From: Calditrichia bacterium
GTDB lineage: Bacteria; Calditrichota; Calditrichia; Calditrichales; J004
DNA: 64,000 nucleotides
Assembly (NCBI GenBank): GCA_020635035.1
Contig: JACKAO010000005.1
Coordinates: 124,001 to 188,000 of the forward strand
Direction: 5' to 3'
Shown: one piece after another, positions 1-8,703 of the stretch
Position numbering within the stretch: position 1 is the stretch's first letter
How the letters are laid out: each line of letters begins with the position of its first letter
Translations under genes and position numbers: made by a program
The notes under the pieces: model-generated
Told to the model about the DNA's origin: nothing
Databases searched by the model: none
Seen by the model: the letters and a program-made list of their open reading frames with translations, nothing else

Positions 1-1517
1 TATGGATTGCCGCTGCTAATAAGCCTGTTATAGATTTTAAGTGCTGAATCTTTTTCGTTTGATGACTTTGTTGAGGCACATTTAAGCAATGCATCATAAA
101 CAGCATATTTTTTTTCGACACCGCTATCATCAGATTCTAATTGAAGAGTTTGAATAAATTCGGGATTGCAGGATAAAGCCAAAGCGTTTATTGCAGCAGT
201 AGAAACATTTTCATTCTTATTGTCCACATATTTCAACAAAACTTTATTTACTTCTTCACTGCCAACCTTTGACAAAGCATTTATAATTGCGATTTGTTGT
301 ACCGCGGAACCTTTATCCAGTGCATTTACAAGTACAGGGACAGCATCTTCACTGCCGATTCGATCAATAGCAAATACGGCCATTTCAAACGTTTCATCTT
401 TATTTAACAGTTCACTAAGAGCGGGCAGGGATTTGGTCGTTCCATAAATACTCAGCTGTTCGCAGATAAATTGTTTTGCAGCAAGCGATGCATCGGACTT
501 TAGAAAGCCAATAAATTGATTTTCAGCATTCACTATCAGATCAGATCCGGCAGAATATCTTAAATACGCCGTAATATTATTCTGTATTGCTTTGCTTTGG
601 CCATACTCATAATCTTTACTTTGATCCAGGTAGTTTCTAAGCTCATCAGGGTTTATCTGGCTTTTTGCATCAAAAGGCAACGGTTCTGTTTCGGCATCAA
701 TCTCACCAAGGGCAAAACGTATACCTGATAGATAATGAGCAAGAATTTGTTCATTCCAGTAAATGTCTGCATTATGCCCGAATGAACAATAAAAAAGCCG
801 GCCTTTTCCAAACTTTCTGATCCAGCTGATTGGTATATCTTTATCTGTTGCTAAAACACCATCTGCTGCCAGATTTGTTTTATCTTTCATATCCAGGGCT
901 AAAAGAACACGGCTGTTCTTTCTGAGATTAAAGGGCTTAACCCGGTAAATTTCATCACTAACCCTGAAATCCCTGCCATTAAAACTTTTATTGATAATGT
1001 GTTCCGGATCTGTATTTTTAACTGCCCAGGTTCCTGAAGATCCCCAGGGATGTCCGTCAAAAACGCCACCCATCATTTCAAGCGCATCAGGCCAGTTTTT
1101 GAAATTATCTGTGGCAGCATGAATGCCAATGATGCCCTTGCCATTTTTAATAAAGTCTAAAAGACTTTTGCGCTGCTCTTCGCTAAACTCAAGGTCTGTT
1201 GTGTTGTTAAAAAGAATACCGTCAAAAGCATCTAAATCTGTTTCATTAAAGATTTGCATATCTTTTGAAAATTCCACATCAAAAGCACCGGTTTTATCGG
1301 CCATTATTTGCAGCATTTTATCCGCGTAATCAATCGCCTGGTGTTTGTAGCCCTTTGACAAAGAAAAAACTAACAATTTTTTTGGTGAATCATTCGATAT
1401 ATTTGGAAGTTGTGCAAGCGCATTCTCAATTTTTATGATTTCATTATGACCGACCTGTGCACACAAAATCCCGGCTGAAAAAGTAATCGTTAAAAGTACA
1501 ACTATTATTTTATTCAT
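1..1517 (-). CDS. ThuA-like domain protein with C-terminal HEAT-like repeats, exported (partial, 3' end outside window)
   Basis: Reading the minus strand from the ATG at 1517 gives an open frame to the window edge. Residues 1-20 (MNKIIVVLLTITFSAGILCA) are a signal peptide. About residues 45-265 match the ThuA / trehalose-utilisation fold: KKLLVFSLSKGYKHQ near the start, GKGIIGIHAATD in the middle, and GKGRLFYCSFGHN close to its end. From about 330 on the sequence becomes helical repeats (ALSELLNKDE.., VPVLVNALDKGS) like HEAT/PBS-lyase repeats. ThuA-like proteins occur with Gfo/Idh/MocA oxidoreductases in sugar and keto-sugar metabolism. Here the gene lies 14 bp downstream of one such gene and probably shares its transcript. 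The exact reaction is unknown. Confidence 0.85.
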   Translation of the reverse strand, partial: MNKIIVVLLTITFSAGILCAQVGHNEIIKIENALAQLPNISNDSPKKLLVFSLSKGYKHQAIDYADKMLQIMADKTGAFDVEFSKDMQIFNETDLDAFDGILFNNTTDLEFSEEQRKSLLDFIKNGKGIIGIHAATDNFKNWPDALEMMGGVFDGHPWGSSGTWAVKNTDPEHIINKSFNGRDFRVSDEIYRVKPFNLRKNSRVLLALDMKDKTNLAADGVLATDKDIPISWIRKFGKGRLFYCSFGHNADIYWNEQILAHYLSGIRFALGEIDAETEPLPFDAKSQINPDELRNYLDQSKDYEYGQSKAIQNNITAYLRYSAGSDLIVNAENQFIGFLKSDASLAAKQFICEQLSIYGTTKSLPALSELLNKDETFEMAVFAIDRIGSEDAVPVLVNALDKGSAVQQIAIINALSKVGSEEVNKVLLKYVDNKNENVSTAAINALALSCNPEFIQTLQLESDDSGVEKKYAVYDALLKCASTKSSNEKDSALKIYNRLISSGNP

Positions 1518-1531
1518 ATAGACCTGCTTTT

Positions 1532-2857
1532 TTAAGCATATTCGCGCACTGGCCTGGCCAGTAATCTGTTTGCTTGTTCATTATTGGTAAATTTTTCCTG
1601 TGAATAATCCCATTGCAGCGGTTGCTTCAATTTCATTGCAATACTTCCGAGAACACATGCCGTGTTAGACCGATGGGCATTTTCCACAGGGGCAACTGTT
1701 TCCGATCTGTTTTTTATGCAATTAACAAAGTTACGTTTATGATCTGTACTCTTATAAAGATGAATTTCATCCGGTTTTAGCCTGTAATTTAGCAAAGATT
1801 TCGGATAGGCATCTATATATCCGCGTTTAACATAAACCCAGCCGGATGTCCCTTTAAAAAGAACGCCCTGCTTAACCGTTTTGTTATCAGTAACAATCAT
1901 TTTTATACCATTGGGGTAGGTGTAAGTTATATAAAAGCGCTGGTGCACATCGAAAAGACCATCTTTAGGGTAATCAGCCCAGGCTTCAATAAATTCGGGT
2001 CCGCTGTTATTTAACCCCATCCCCCAATGTGCGATATCAATATGATGGGCTCCCCAGTTTGTTATCATTCCATGGCTGTAATCTCTGATAGTCATCCAGC
2101 CGGGACGGTTGTAACTGTCGTCCGGATGTACCCTTTTTTCGGTGTATGGTTTCTGTGGAGCGGGTCCAAGCCACTGCAGATAATCCAGGTGATCAGGTAC
2201 GGACATAGGAGCAAAATTTGCAGCGACCGGATCAATTCCAAAACCAACTTCTATTGATTTCAGATCGCCGATCATCCTGTTCTGCACAAGTTCACAGGCA
2301 AACCTGAATTTATCATCTGAACGCTGTTGGCTGCCTACCTGAAAAACTGAACGGCCATTTTTTACTGCATTGGCTAGGTTACGGCCTTCACCGATTGTGT
2401 AAGTTAAGGGCTTTTGTAAAAATATATCTTTACCTGCTTTAGCTGCTGCTATTGCCGGAATAGCATGCCAGTGGTCTGGTGTGCAAACCATAACTGCATC
2501 TATATCATCACGCCAGACTACTTCCTGGTAATTTTTGTAAAGACGACAATCACTTTTGTAATTAAGACCATATTTTTCTGTATATTTGTTCTGAACAATT
2601 TGCCTTGCGTTTTCAGCTCTTTTCTTATCCACATCACAAAGTGCCGTCACCAGGACATCATCCATCTCAAGAAATGCTTTAAGATCTTCACTTCCCATTC
2701 TTCCTAAACCAATGCATCCAAGCCGGATCTGTTCAGAAGGCGCATTTTGTCCAAATACCCTGAATGGTACTACAAAAGATGAATAGGATAATGCAGCACC
2801 GCTAAGAAAGGTAGCTTTTTTTAAAAATGTTCTGCGATTTAGGTTAACTTTTGACAT
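1532..2857 (-). CDS. Gfo/Idh/MocA family oxidoreductase, Tat-exported, QKP variant
   Basis: This is a 441-residue NAD(P)-dependent sugar dehydrogenase-like protein. The N-terminus has a twin-arginine signal (NRRTFLKKATFLSG followed by a hydrophobic stretch). A Rossmann nucleotide-binding motif follows (IRLGCIGLGRMGSED). VCTPDHWHAIPAIAAAKAG is typical of the exported subfamily. The usual EKP motif reads QKP (FLQKPLTYT), a variant also known in exported homologues. NWGAHHIDIAHWGMG supplies the conserved GxHxxD-like catalytic segment. It lies 19 bp after the paralogue at 2877-4181 and just before the ThuA-like gene, suggesting a three-gene operon acting on sugars in the periplasm. Substrate and cofactor handling are inferred. 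Confidence 0.9.
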   Translation of the reverse strand: MSKVNLNRRTFLKKATFLSGAALSYSSFVVPFRVFGQNAPSEQIRLGCIGLGRMGSEDLKAFLEMDDVLVTALCDVDKKRAENARQIVQNKYTEKYGLNYKSDCRLYKNYQEVVWRDDIDAVMVCTPDHWHAIPAIAAAKAGKDIFLQKPLTYTIGEGRNLANAVKNGRSVFQVGSQQRSDDKFRFACELVQNRMIGDLKSIEVGFGIDPVAANFAPMSVPDHLDYLQWLGPAPQKPYTEKRVHPDDSYNRPGWMTIRDYSHGMITNWGAHHIDIAHWGMGLNNSGPEFIEAWADYPKDGLFDVHQRFYITYTYPNGIKMIVTDNKTVKQGVLFKGTSGWVYVKRGYIDAYPKSLLNYRLKPDEIHLYKSTDHKRNFVNCIKNRSETVAPVENAHRSNTACVLGSIAMKLKQPLQWDYSQEKFTNNEQANRLLARPVREYA

Positions 2858-2876
2858 ATCAAGAATAAAAATTGTT

Positions 2877-4181
2877 TTATAAATGCCACGGTCCGCGCAT
2901 GGGACGGGTTAGAAAACGATCCGCCTGCGGATCATTGACAAATTTTTCAGTTTTCATATCCCAGTGCAGCTCTCTGCCCAAATGCATTGCTGCATTTCCA
3001 AGGTGCGCAACCATTATCGCGTAATGGGCTGCTTTTACAGGAGTGACGGTTAATTTTCTTGTTCTTACACAATCCAGGAAATTCTGAACATGATTGTCGC
3101 TTTTATACAGATGAATTTCATCCGGCTTTAATTTTGATTTTAATATTGAATCTGAAGATGCGCTTATCCCAACCCTATTGACGTGGATCCATCCTTCATC
3201 ACCGATGAAATGAACCCCCATACCTTTCGGCTGCTGAGTCGAATCTGCTACAATAAGCCTGAAACCTTCACGATACTGGCATTCAAACCTGTAACTTTCG
3301 GCTGTATCAAAAAGCCCGTCTCTTGCATCCGGATAATGTGCAATACCTTCAATAGTCTGTGGGGCAGATTCTTCCGTTCCCATCCCCCAATTTGCAATAT
3401 CACAATGATGACCGGCCCAATCTGTCAGCTGCCCCTGCGAATAATCACTGATCCAGCGAAAATTCCAATGACAACGGCTTGGATTGTAAGGGCGCCAGGG
3501 TGCCGGTCCGAGCCACATTTCATAATCAAATCCATCAGGTGGGCTGCCGGGCTGTGTTCCTCGATTATCGATACTATTTCCATACGGTAAACCGACACGT
3601 ACAGTATGTATATGTCCGATTCTGCCATTACGAACTAATTCGCAGGCATGACGAAAATGCTGTTGCGAACGCTGCCAGCTTCCTGTTTGCCAAACCACAC
3701 CATATTGTTCAACAGCATCTACAATGGCTCTTCCTTCGGAGATATTGAATGCCAGCGGCTTTTCAGCATAGATATCCTTATTTACTCGTGCCGCTGCTAC
3801 TGCAATAAGGGCATGCCAATGGTCCGGTGTTGCGGTCATTATAGCATCAATATCATCTCTTACCAAAACTTCACGAAAATCATGATAAGTATGGCAGTCA
3901 TTATTCTGATACTTTTTATTAACCAATTGTCTGGCATTTTCACAGTGCTGTTTATCAACATCGCAAACTGCGACTACAGTACAGTCTTTTTTTTCGAGGA
4001 AATCTTTAAGGTTAGCTGTACCCATGCCACCCACACCAATACAAGCAACATTTATGCGGTCATTAATAGATCTGTTTTTTAAGAATGGGATGAAGGCAAA
4101 GGAAAACCTGGGCGCAATTACTTTTACAGCAGCAACAGCTGTGGAATTTTTTAGAAATTGTCGACGTGAAATTTTTTTCAT
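2877..4181 (-). CDS. Gfo/Idh/MocA family oxidoreductase, Tat-exported
   Basis: This 434-residue paralogue of the neighbouring oxidoreductase starts with a twin-arginine signal (SRRQFLKNSTAVAAVKVIA). It then shows a Rossmann motif (NVACIGVGGMGTANL), the TPDHWHALIAVAAARV segment, an intact EKP motif (YAEKPLAFN) and the catalytic-region sequence DWAGHHCDIANWGMG. The family oxidises or reduces sugar hydroxyls with NAD(P). Tat export implies folding with cofactor before export. It is the first gene of the minus-strand set 4181 to beyond 1, with its promoter in the 302-bp gap shared with the divergent oxidoreductase at 4484. The two exported copies differ in EKP versus QKP, so they may do different steps of one pathway. 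Confidence 0.9.
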   Translation of the reverse strand: MKKISRRQFLKNSTAVAAVKVIAPRFSFAFIPFLKNRSINDRINVACIGVGGMGTANLKDFLEKKDCTVVAVCDVDKQHCENARQLVNKKYQNNDCHTYHDFREVLVRDDIDAIMTATPDHWHALIAVAAARVNKDIYAEKPLAFNISEGRAIVDAVEQYGVVWQTGSWQRSQQHFRHACELVRNGRIGHIHTVRVGLPYGNSIDNRGTQPGSPPDGFDYEMWLGPAPWRPYNPSRCHWNFRWISDYSQGQLTDWAGHHCDIANWGMGTEESAPQTIEGIAHYPDARDGLFDTAESYRFECQYREGFRLIVADSTQQPKGMGVHFIGDEGWIHVNRVGISASSDSILKSKLKPDEIHLYKSDNHVQNFLDCVRTRKLTVTPVKAAHYAIMVAHLGNAAMHLGRELHWDMKTEKFVNDPQADRFLTRPMRGPWHL

Positions 4182-4483
4182 AAAATCAGCCGTTTAGTCA
4201 TAAAAAACCATCTTGAAAATCTTTAAGAAGGTTTGAATCTTTATTCTATTTATTTAAATTTATGTAACAATATAAGCAAAATACGTTAAGGTGGGTTTTC
4301 CCGTTATCGCGTGCTCTGATTTACTTTTTTAATTGTAAACAACAAGAGCCTTTTAAAATCGAAGTAATATATTTAATTCAAAATTAAAACAAAATATTTT
4401 CATTGAAAAATTATATCGAGACTCCTATTTTGGAGATTATATTTTGTTGATCACATCCCATTACAGTTCTGAAAGGAATTCTT
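4182..4483. promoter_or_regulatory. Divergent intergenic region between two oxidoreductase genes
   Basis: This AT-rich 302-bp gap separates two divergent starts and must hold promoters in both directions. A short inverted repeat (CTCCtattttGGAG, about 4424-4437) sits roughly 50 bp before the plus-strand start. A GAAAGGAA ribosome-binding site precedes the ATG at 4484. No operator palindrome like the LacI sites further right was found, and no small ORF or RNA could be recognised. Confidence 0.4.
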
Positions 4484-5743
4484 ATGAGTAATAAACTTAA
4501 ACTTGGAATGATCGGTGCCGGATTTGTTGCTAATTTTCATGCACGGGCTCTAAAGCAAGTTAGAAATGTTGATCTTGCCGGTGTAATGTCGGTTAGTCCA
4601 GAATTATCTGAAAAATTATCGCGGGCTTCACAAAGCTATGGAACAGGCACATGCAAAGTATATAATACAATTGCCGACCTGGCAGAAAATGTTGATGCCA
4701 TAGCTATTTTTGCTCCTAATTTTGCCCGTGTTGAAATAATGGAAGCAATTGTTGATGCAGTAAAAAAAGGAGCCAACCTTAAAGGCATCATCTGCGAAAA
4801 GCCATTAGGCAGAAATATGAAGGAAGCTCGCCGCCTTGTTGAGCTTGCCAGAGAAGTGAACTTGAAAACAGCATATTTTGAAAACCAGATTTTTATGAAA
4901 CCAATGCAGGCACAACTTTCTCAATTGCAACCCCAGGTTAAAACAATGGGGCCGTTGGTTTTAACACGATCTGCCGAAGAACACGGCGGTCCGCATGAAG
5001 GTTGGTTCTGGGATCCGACTCGCCAAGGTGGCGGAGTTTTATCCGATATGGGTTGCCACAGTATTGCCGTTGGCTGGTATGCACTTACGCCTGTGGATAA
5101 AAGCCCCAGGTTTCTTGAGCCGGTATCAATCAGTGCTGAAACTGCACTGTTAAAATGGGGTTTACCAGAGTGGCGCAAAAAACTAAAGGAAAACATGGGA
5201 GTAGACTATACAAAAACTCCAGCGGAAGATTTTACAACAGGTATCGTAACTTTTAAGAATCCCGAAACCGGCCAAATGGTTAAAGCTCAGTTTACTGATT
5301 CATGGATGTTTGAAAAACAGGGATTGCGGCTCTTTATGGATGGTATGGGACCCGGTTATGCTTTTGAAATCAATACATTGGTTTCTTCTCTTCAGATATT
5401 TATTGGAGATATTGCAGCGGAAGCTACGGCGAATGCAGAACTTGCCCTTGAAAAATCAACTGCTTCACGCGGATTGCTGGCAGTACAGCACAACGAAGCA
5501 GATTTATATGGCTATACCGATGAAAATGAAGATGCCGCCAATGCATTTCTTGCAGGTAAAGATGGTTTATTAGACTGGGAGTATGGCCTGGAAATAACTA
5601 AAATGATTATGGCCGGCTATATGTCTGCTGAAAGAGGAAAAGTTATTGACCTGACAGATCCGAAAATCCTACAGGAGCTTGAAACTTTTATACCGTTGAT
5701 TCAACAGGGTAAAGGAACCGAAGTTCTTCATGTAGTAAAATAA
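4484..5743 (+). CDS. Gfo/Idh/MocA family oxidoreductase, cytoplasmic
   Basis: This 419-residue protein has no signal peptide. It has the Rossmann motif LGMIGAGFVANFHARAL at its N-terminus, the EKP motif (ICEKPLGRNMKEAR) near residue 105 and the GGVLSDMGCHSIAV segment equivalent to the GxHxxD catalytic region. It is divergent from the two exported homologues and faces them across a shared promoter region. Cytoplasmic members act on free sugars, inositols or keto-sugars taken up by the cell. A plausible but unproven role is reducing the products made by the periplasmic enzymes. GAAAGGAA just upstream supports the start. Confidence 0.9.
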   Translation: MSNKLKLGMIGAGFVANFHARALKQVRNVDLAGVMSVSPELSEKLSRASQSYGTGTCKVYNTIADLAENVDAIAIFAPNFARVEIMEAIVDAVKKGANLKGIICEKPLGRNMKEARRLVELAREVNLKTAYFENQIFMKPMQAQLSQLQPQVKTMGPLVLTRSAEEHGGPHEGWFWDPTRQGGGVLSDMGCHSIAVGWYALTPVDKSPRFLEPVSISAETALLKWGLPEWRKKLKENMGVDYTKTPAEDFTTGIVTFKNPETGQMVKAQFTDSWMFEKQGLRLFMDGMGPGYAFEINTLVSSLQIFIGDIAAEATANAELALEKSTASRGLLAVQHNEADLYGYTDENEDAANAFLAGKDGLLDWEYGLEITKMIMAGYMSAERGKVIDLTDPKILQELETFIPLIQQGKGTEVLHVVK

Positions 5744-5756
5744 AAAACAAATGATT

Positions 5757-5797
5757 AAAGAGTCTGCTCTAGAAACATTAGAACAGGCTCTTTTATT
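5757..5797. terminator. Bidirectional rho-independent terminator
   Basis: A 15-bp imperfect stem pairs 5757-5771 (AAAGAGTCTGCTCTA) with 5779-5793 (TAGAACAGGCTCTTT), loop 7 nt, followed by a T-rich run. It lies between the convergent oxidoreductase (ends 5743) and acetyltransferase (ends 5793) genes and overlaps the latter's stop codon. Confidence 0.8.
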
Positions 5798-6560
5798 TTA
5801 CACCGTTATAAATTTCAAACCATTTTTCTTTAAGTAAACCCATTCGAATTACATCGTGGTAAACATCATTGATCTGCATTTCTTTAAAAAGAAATCCTTC
5901 AAGACTAAATCCGAATTTACTGTTAAGGTTAATATTTTTAATATTTGTATCCATGGAATGTATAAAGACTTTATTGAAATTGTAATTGTTAAAAATGTGG
6001 TATAAGAACAGGAAAGTAGCACTCTTTCCAATCCCTTTACCCCTGAAGTTACTGTCACCCACCAGTTTTTTCATTTCAAGCTTTTTAGAAATATCATCTT
6101 TTCTTTCTGCACCTATAAACCCCACAAAAGAAGATCGCTTGTAATAAATACTAAAGTATTCCTTGTCTTTGGATTTTAAAAAATAGCTTTCCAGTTCTTT
6201 TTTTGTCTTCGGGAATAAACCGATAAATGTATTGCGGATTTCTTCTGAAGAAAGCCATTCGACGATTGTATCAATCTCCTTTTTTTGCATAGGTTTAATT
6301 GTTACATCCAAAATACCAAGCTCTTTTTTCTGCTGCCAGCTATCATTAATATCATTAATTTTAAATGGGAAATATCCGTTTTTACTCTGTAGGTTATTGC
6401 CATTTGTATCCGTTGCATAATCCAGCAAGTTCATACTGACTGAGACTATATCACTGTTATCAACGCCATATTTTACTAACTCCTTGTAAAAAGAGCTGCT
6501 TACTATTTTAAGCATTTGCTTTTGTTTTAACTTATTTATTTCCTGAAACGAATTATCCAT
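5793..6560 (-). CDS. GNAT-family N-acetyltransferase with extra N-terminal region
   Basis: The C-terminal roughly 165 residues fit a RimJ/RimL-type GNAT domain. They include a TIVEWLSSEEIRNTF start, a SFVGFIGAERKD strand and the acetyl-CoA loop in GDSNFRGKGIGKSATFLFL. A NINLNSKFGFSLEGFL segment is typical of the family end. The first roughly 85 residues are not recognised. A longer reading would begin with TTG at 6566, but the ATG at 6560 has AAGGA six bases upstream and is preferred, giving 255 residues. It lies next to the hotdog thioesterase on the same strand. The acetylated substrate is unknown. Confidence 0.8.
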   Translation of the reverse strand: MDNSFQEINKLKQKQMLKIVSSSFYKELVKYGVDNSDIVSVSMNLLDYATDTNGNNLQSKNGYFPFKINDINDSWQQKKELGILDVTIKPMQKKEIDTIVEWLSSEEIRNTFIGLFPKTKKELESYFLKSKDKEYFSIYYKRSSFVGFIGAERKDDISKKLEMKKLVGDSNFRGKGIGKSATFLFLYHIFNNYNFNKVFIHSMDTNIKNINLNSKFGFSLEGFLFKEMQINDVYHDVIRMGLLKEKWFEIYNGVK

Positions 6561-6574
6561 CTGCAATCCTTCAG

Positions 6575-7000
6575 TTATTTATTTTGTTCAAGAATGGCCA
6601 TTGTTATACGACTCACACACACCAATCTCTCACTTTCATCCGTGATTTTTATTTCCCAAATTTGAGTTGTTTTGCCGCGATGAAGTGCGACTCCTTTTCC
6701 GGTTACGACACCGCTCTTTTTTGCTTTTATATGATTGGCATTTATCTCAAGACCAACACAGTTATATTTTTGGGGATCGACGGTTAAATGTGACCCGACA
6801 CTGCCAATTGTTTCTGCTAAAGCCACAGACGCACCACCGTGAAGTAAACCGGCCGGTTGTATTGTGTTTTTGTTTACAGGCATCGTTGCTTTGATAAAAT
6901 CTGCACCAATCTCAGTAAATTCAATCCCAAGATGCGAAACCATTGTATTTACACCAAAACTGTTTATCTCATCCAAACTATATTCTTTAAACCAAATCAT
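6575..7000 (-). CDS. Hotdog-fold acyl-CoA thioesterase (PaaI/YdiI-like)
   Basis: This 141-residue protein has the single hotdog domain of the PaaI/YdiI group. PAGLLHGGASVALAETIGS carries the long central helix and the acidic residue that activates water, and KSGVVTGKGVALHRGKTTQIWEIKI forms the later strands. The family hydrolyses aryl- or acyl-CoA thioesters, sometimes DHNA-CoA in menaquinone synthesis. Its start overlaps the end of the upstream nucleosidase-like gene by 14 bp, so the two are translationally linked. The specific CoA substrate cannot be read from sequence. Confidence 0.88.
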   Translation of the reverse strand: MIWFKEYSLDEINSFGVNTMVSHLGIEFTEIGADFIKATMPVNKNTIQPAGLLHGGASVALAETIGSVGSHLTVDPQKYNCVGLEINANHIKAKKSGVVTGKGVALHRGKTTQIWEIKITDESERLVCVSRITMAILEQNK

Positions 7001-7571
7001 TATTTATATATTTCCGATAATAATCCCACAGCTTCTTACTGTAAAACTGCGCTTTTTTAATAATTTTCTCCCTATCAACCTGTTCGCTCGCAACATCTGA
7101 TACAATCTTATACGAAAAAAACGGGATTTTATATGTATCAGCTATATGTGCAATTGACCAAAGCTCCATATCAACAAGTGCAACAGATGGTTCAAGTTTT
7201 TTTAACACATGCGAAGATATAGGTTGTTTTACACTTACGCAATCAAATTTTGAATCTGATGATGCGCTTTGAAATTGAATGCTTGAAATCTCCGGAGCTA
7301 AAACTTTCCGGACTGAGTAAATTTCATCTGTTTTAATTTTTGAGCTTAAACAACCTGCTGTTCCCATATTAATAATTCTTTTAATGCCAGAATTATTTTT
7401 CAAAAATGATTCTATTTTATGTGATGCATTTTCCAGCCCCTGCCCTGTTATAAGGAGAAAACCTTGCTTATTTTGATAAATGCCTTTCATCTGAAATATT
7501 TTATCGGCAAAACCGTTATTATTCAAAAAAGCCAGTGCTTCTTTTTTATGCGCAAAAACGAGTAAATCCAT
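6987..7571 (-). CDS. Nucleoside phosphorylase/hydrolase superfamily protein (MTA/SAH nucleosidase-like)
   Basis: This 194-residue protein is a little shorter than typical MTA/SAH nucleosidases or futalosine hydrolases (about 220-240). Recognisable parts are ITGQGLENASHKIESFL, the IINMGTAGCLS segment (the family's GxAG motif) and VDMELWSIAHIADTYKIPF, which holds the VDME ribose-binding signature. KIVSDVAS ends with the Asp that protonates the purine N7 in the family. The gene overlaps the thioesterase by 14 bp. The coupling with a YdiI-like thioesterase allows a futalosine/menaquinone role, but that is only a guess. Confidence 0.75.
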   Translation of the reverse strand: MDLLVFAHKKEALAFLNNNGFADKIFQMKGIYQNKQGFLLITGQGLENASHKIESFLKNNSGIKRIINMGTAGCLSSKIKTDEIYSVRKVLAPEISSIQFQSASSDSKFDCVSVKQPISSHVLKKLEPSVALVDMELWSIAHIADTYKIPFFSYKIVSDVASEQVDREKIIKKAQFYSKKLWDYYRKYINNDLV

Positions 7572-7641
7572 ACAACTTTCAGACCTTTCTTCGTCTGGAA
7601 AAAAAGTTCAGTAATTTAGTAAATTTACTTAAAATTCAAAT

Positions 7642-7977
7642 ATGCACGAAATTCAGCTTTTGAAATCAGCAAAACTTAGATTTGCAACTCTTTCAGTTAG
7701 CAAATCTCTTCATAACCAAAATATGCAAGATTTTTATGAAGCGCTAATTGCGGTTATAGATGCAATCGAAAATGAAGCTTTTCTTACCCCTGCAGGGAAA
7801 CGTTGGTTTAAAGGTCAATTAAAACTTTACCCGGCAACTGATTTATTCTACCATCAATGGAAAGATAGCAGTCAGGGTAAAAGCAAACCGCCCTTCAATA
7901 TTGTGCAATATCAAAAATGTATGGATGAACTGGATAAAATCATTGAAAGCGGCGTGAGACGCTACATATCAGGCTAA
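7642..7977 (+). CDS. Conserved-looking hypothetical protein, 111 residues
   Basis: The protein is short, soluble and mixed helical, with no signal peptide or cysteine motif. It contains NMQDFYEALIAVIDAIENEAFLTPAGKRWF and ends in CMDELDKIIESGVRRY. I do not recognise the family. It starts 70 bp from the divergent nucleosidase gene and its stop is 5 bp before the alpha/beta hydrolase start, so the two are likely co-transcribed. The upstream sequence lacks a clear Shine-Dalgarno site. Confidence 0.6.
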   Translation: MHEIQLLKSAKLRFATLSVSKSLHNQNMQDFYEALIAVIDAIENEAFLTPAGKRWFKGQLKLYPATDLFYHQWKDSSQGKSKPPFNIVQYQKCMDELDKIIESGVRRYISG

Positions 7978-7982
7978 TATTT

Positions 7983-8633
7983 ATGGAACGTATTGAAACG
8001 AAAATTACAATAGCAGATTACAATATCTCACTGATACTTAACAAACCCCGCGTTTTTAAGGAATGCCTGATAATTGCCAATGGTGCCGGTGGAAATATGC
8101 ATTCACCTTTTATTTTAAAGTTTCACAAGCTTATAGCTGACCAAGGTATTATGACTGTTAAATTTAATTTCCATTACCAGGAGATTGGAAAAAAATTTCC
8201 AGATTCCAATAAAAAATGCCAGGAAACCTATCTTGGTGTAATTAATTATCTGGATAGTGAACATGTAAATATTAAAAATATTGTTCCCGGTGGTAAATCC
8301 ATGGGTGGCAGAATTGCAACTCAGATAGCAGGACAAATTGAATCACCCAAATTAATAGTTTTTGGATACCCCCTTCACCCTCCGGGAAAACCCGGTCAAT
8401 TAAGAGACCAACACCTTTATGAATTGGATAAAAAGATTTTAATTTTCCAGGGTGAAAACGACTCTTTTGGAAACAGGAATGAAATAACACCTGTTATTAA
8501 TAAGTTAAAAGATGCACGAATCGTTTTTATAAGTAATGCCGATCATTCACTAAAAACTCCCAAAAAATCATTAATGACAGAGCAACAAGTGAATGAAATA
8601 ATTCTAAAAGAAGTAAAAGACTTTTTGGATTAA
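7983..8633 (+). CDS. Alpha/beta hydrolase of the TEX30/KANSL3-like (COG3571) type
   Basis: This 216-residue single-domain hydrolase fold has an oxyanion-type segment IIANGAGGNMHSPF. The nucleophile elbow is GGKSMGGRIATQIA (GxSxG with Ser), followed by FGYPLHPPGKPGQLRDQHL. The acid/base region includes IFQGENDSFGN (Asp) and ISNADHSLKT (His). The full Ser-Asp-His triad is therefore visible. The physiological substrate of this bacterial family is unknown. It follows the 111-residue gene by 5 bp and is probably in the same transcript. Confidence 0.85.
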   Translation: MERIETKITIADYNISLILNKPRVFKECLIIANGAGGNMHSPFILKFHKLIADQGIMTVKFNFHYQEIGKKFPDSNKKCQETYLGVINYLDSEHVNIKNIVPGGKSMGGRIATQIAGQIESPKLIVFGYPLHPPGKPGQLRDQHLYELDKKILIFQGENDSFGNRNEITPVINKLKDARIVFISNADHSLKTPKKSLMTEQQVNEIILKEVKDFLD

Positions 8634-8703
8634 ATCTGTTATTTACATTTTTTTTTATTATTTTCAGCATTATCCCTTTGGAATGCTTTGAACAGGAGTT
8701 TGC

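Noticed and set aside
166..1329. Two plus-strand ORFs at the left edge
   Set aside because: The minus strand has one continuous frame with signal peptide, ThuA motifs and HEAT-like repeats over the same bases.
3183..4082. Plus-strand ORFs inside the exported oxidoreductase gene
   Set aside because: They are antisense shadows without recognisable domains; the minus-strand protein is a clear Gfo/Idh/MocA member.
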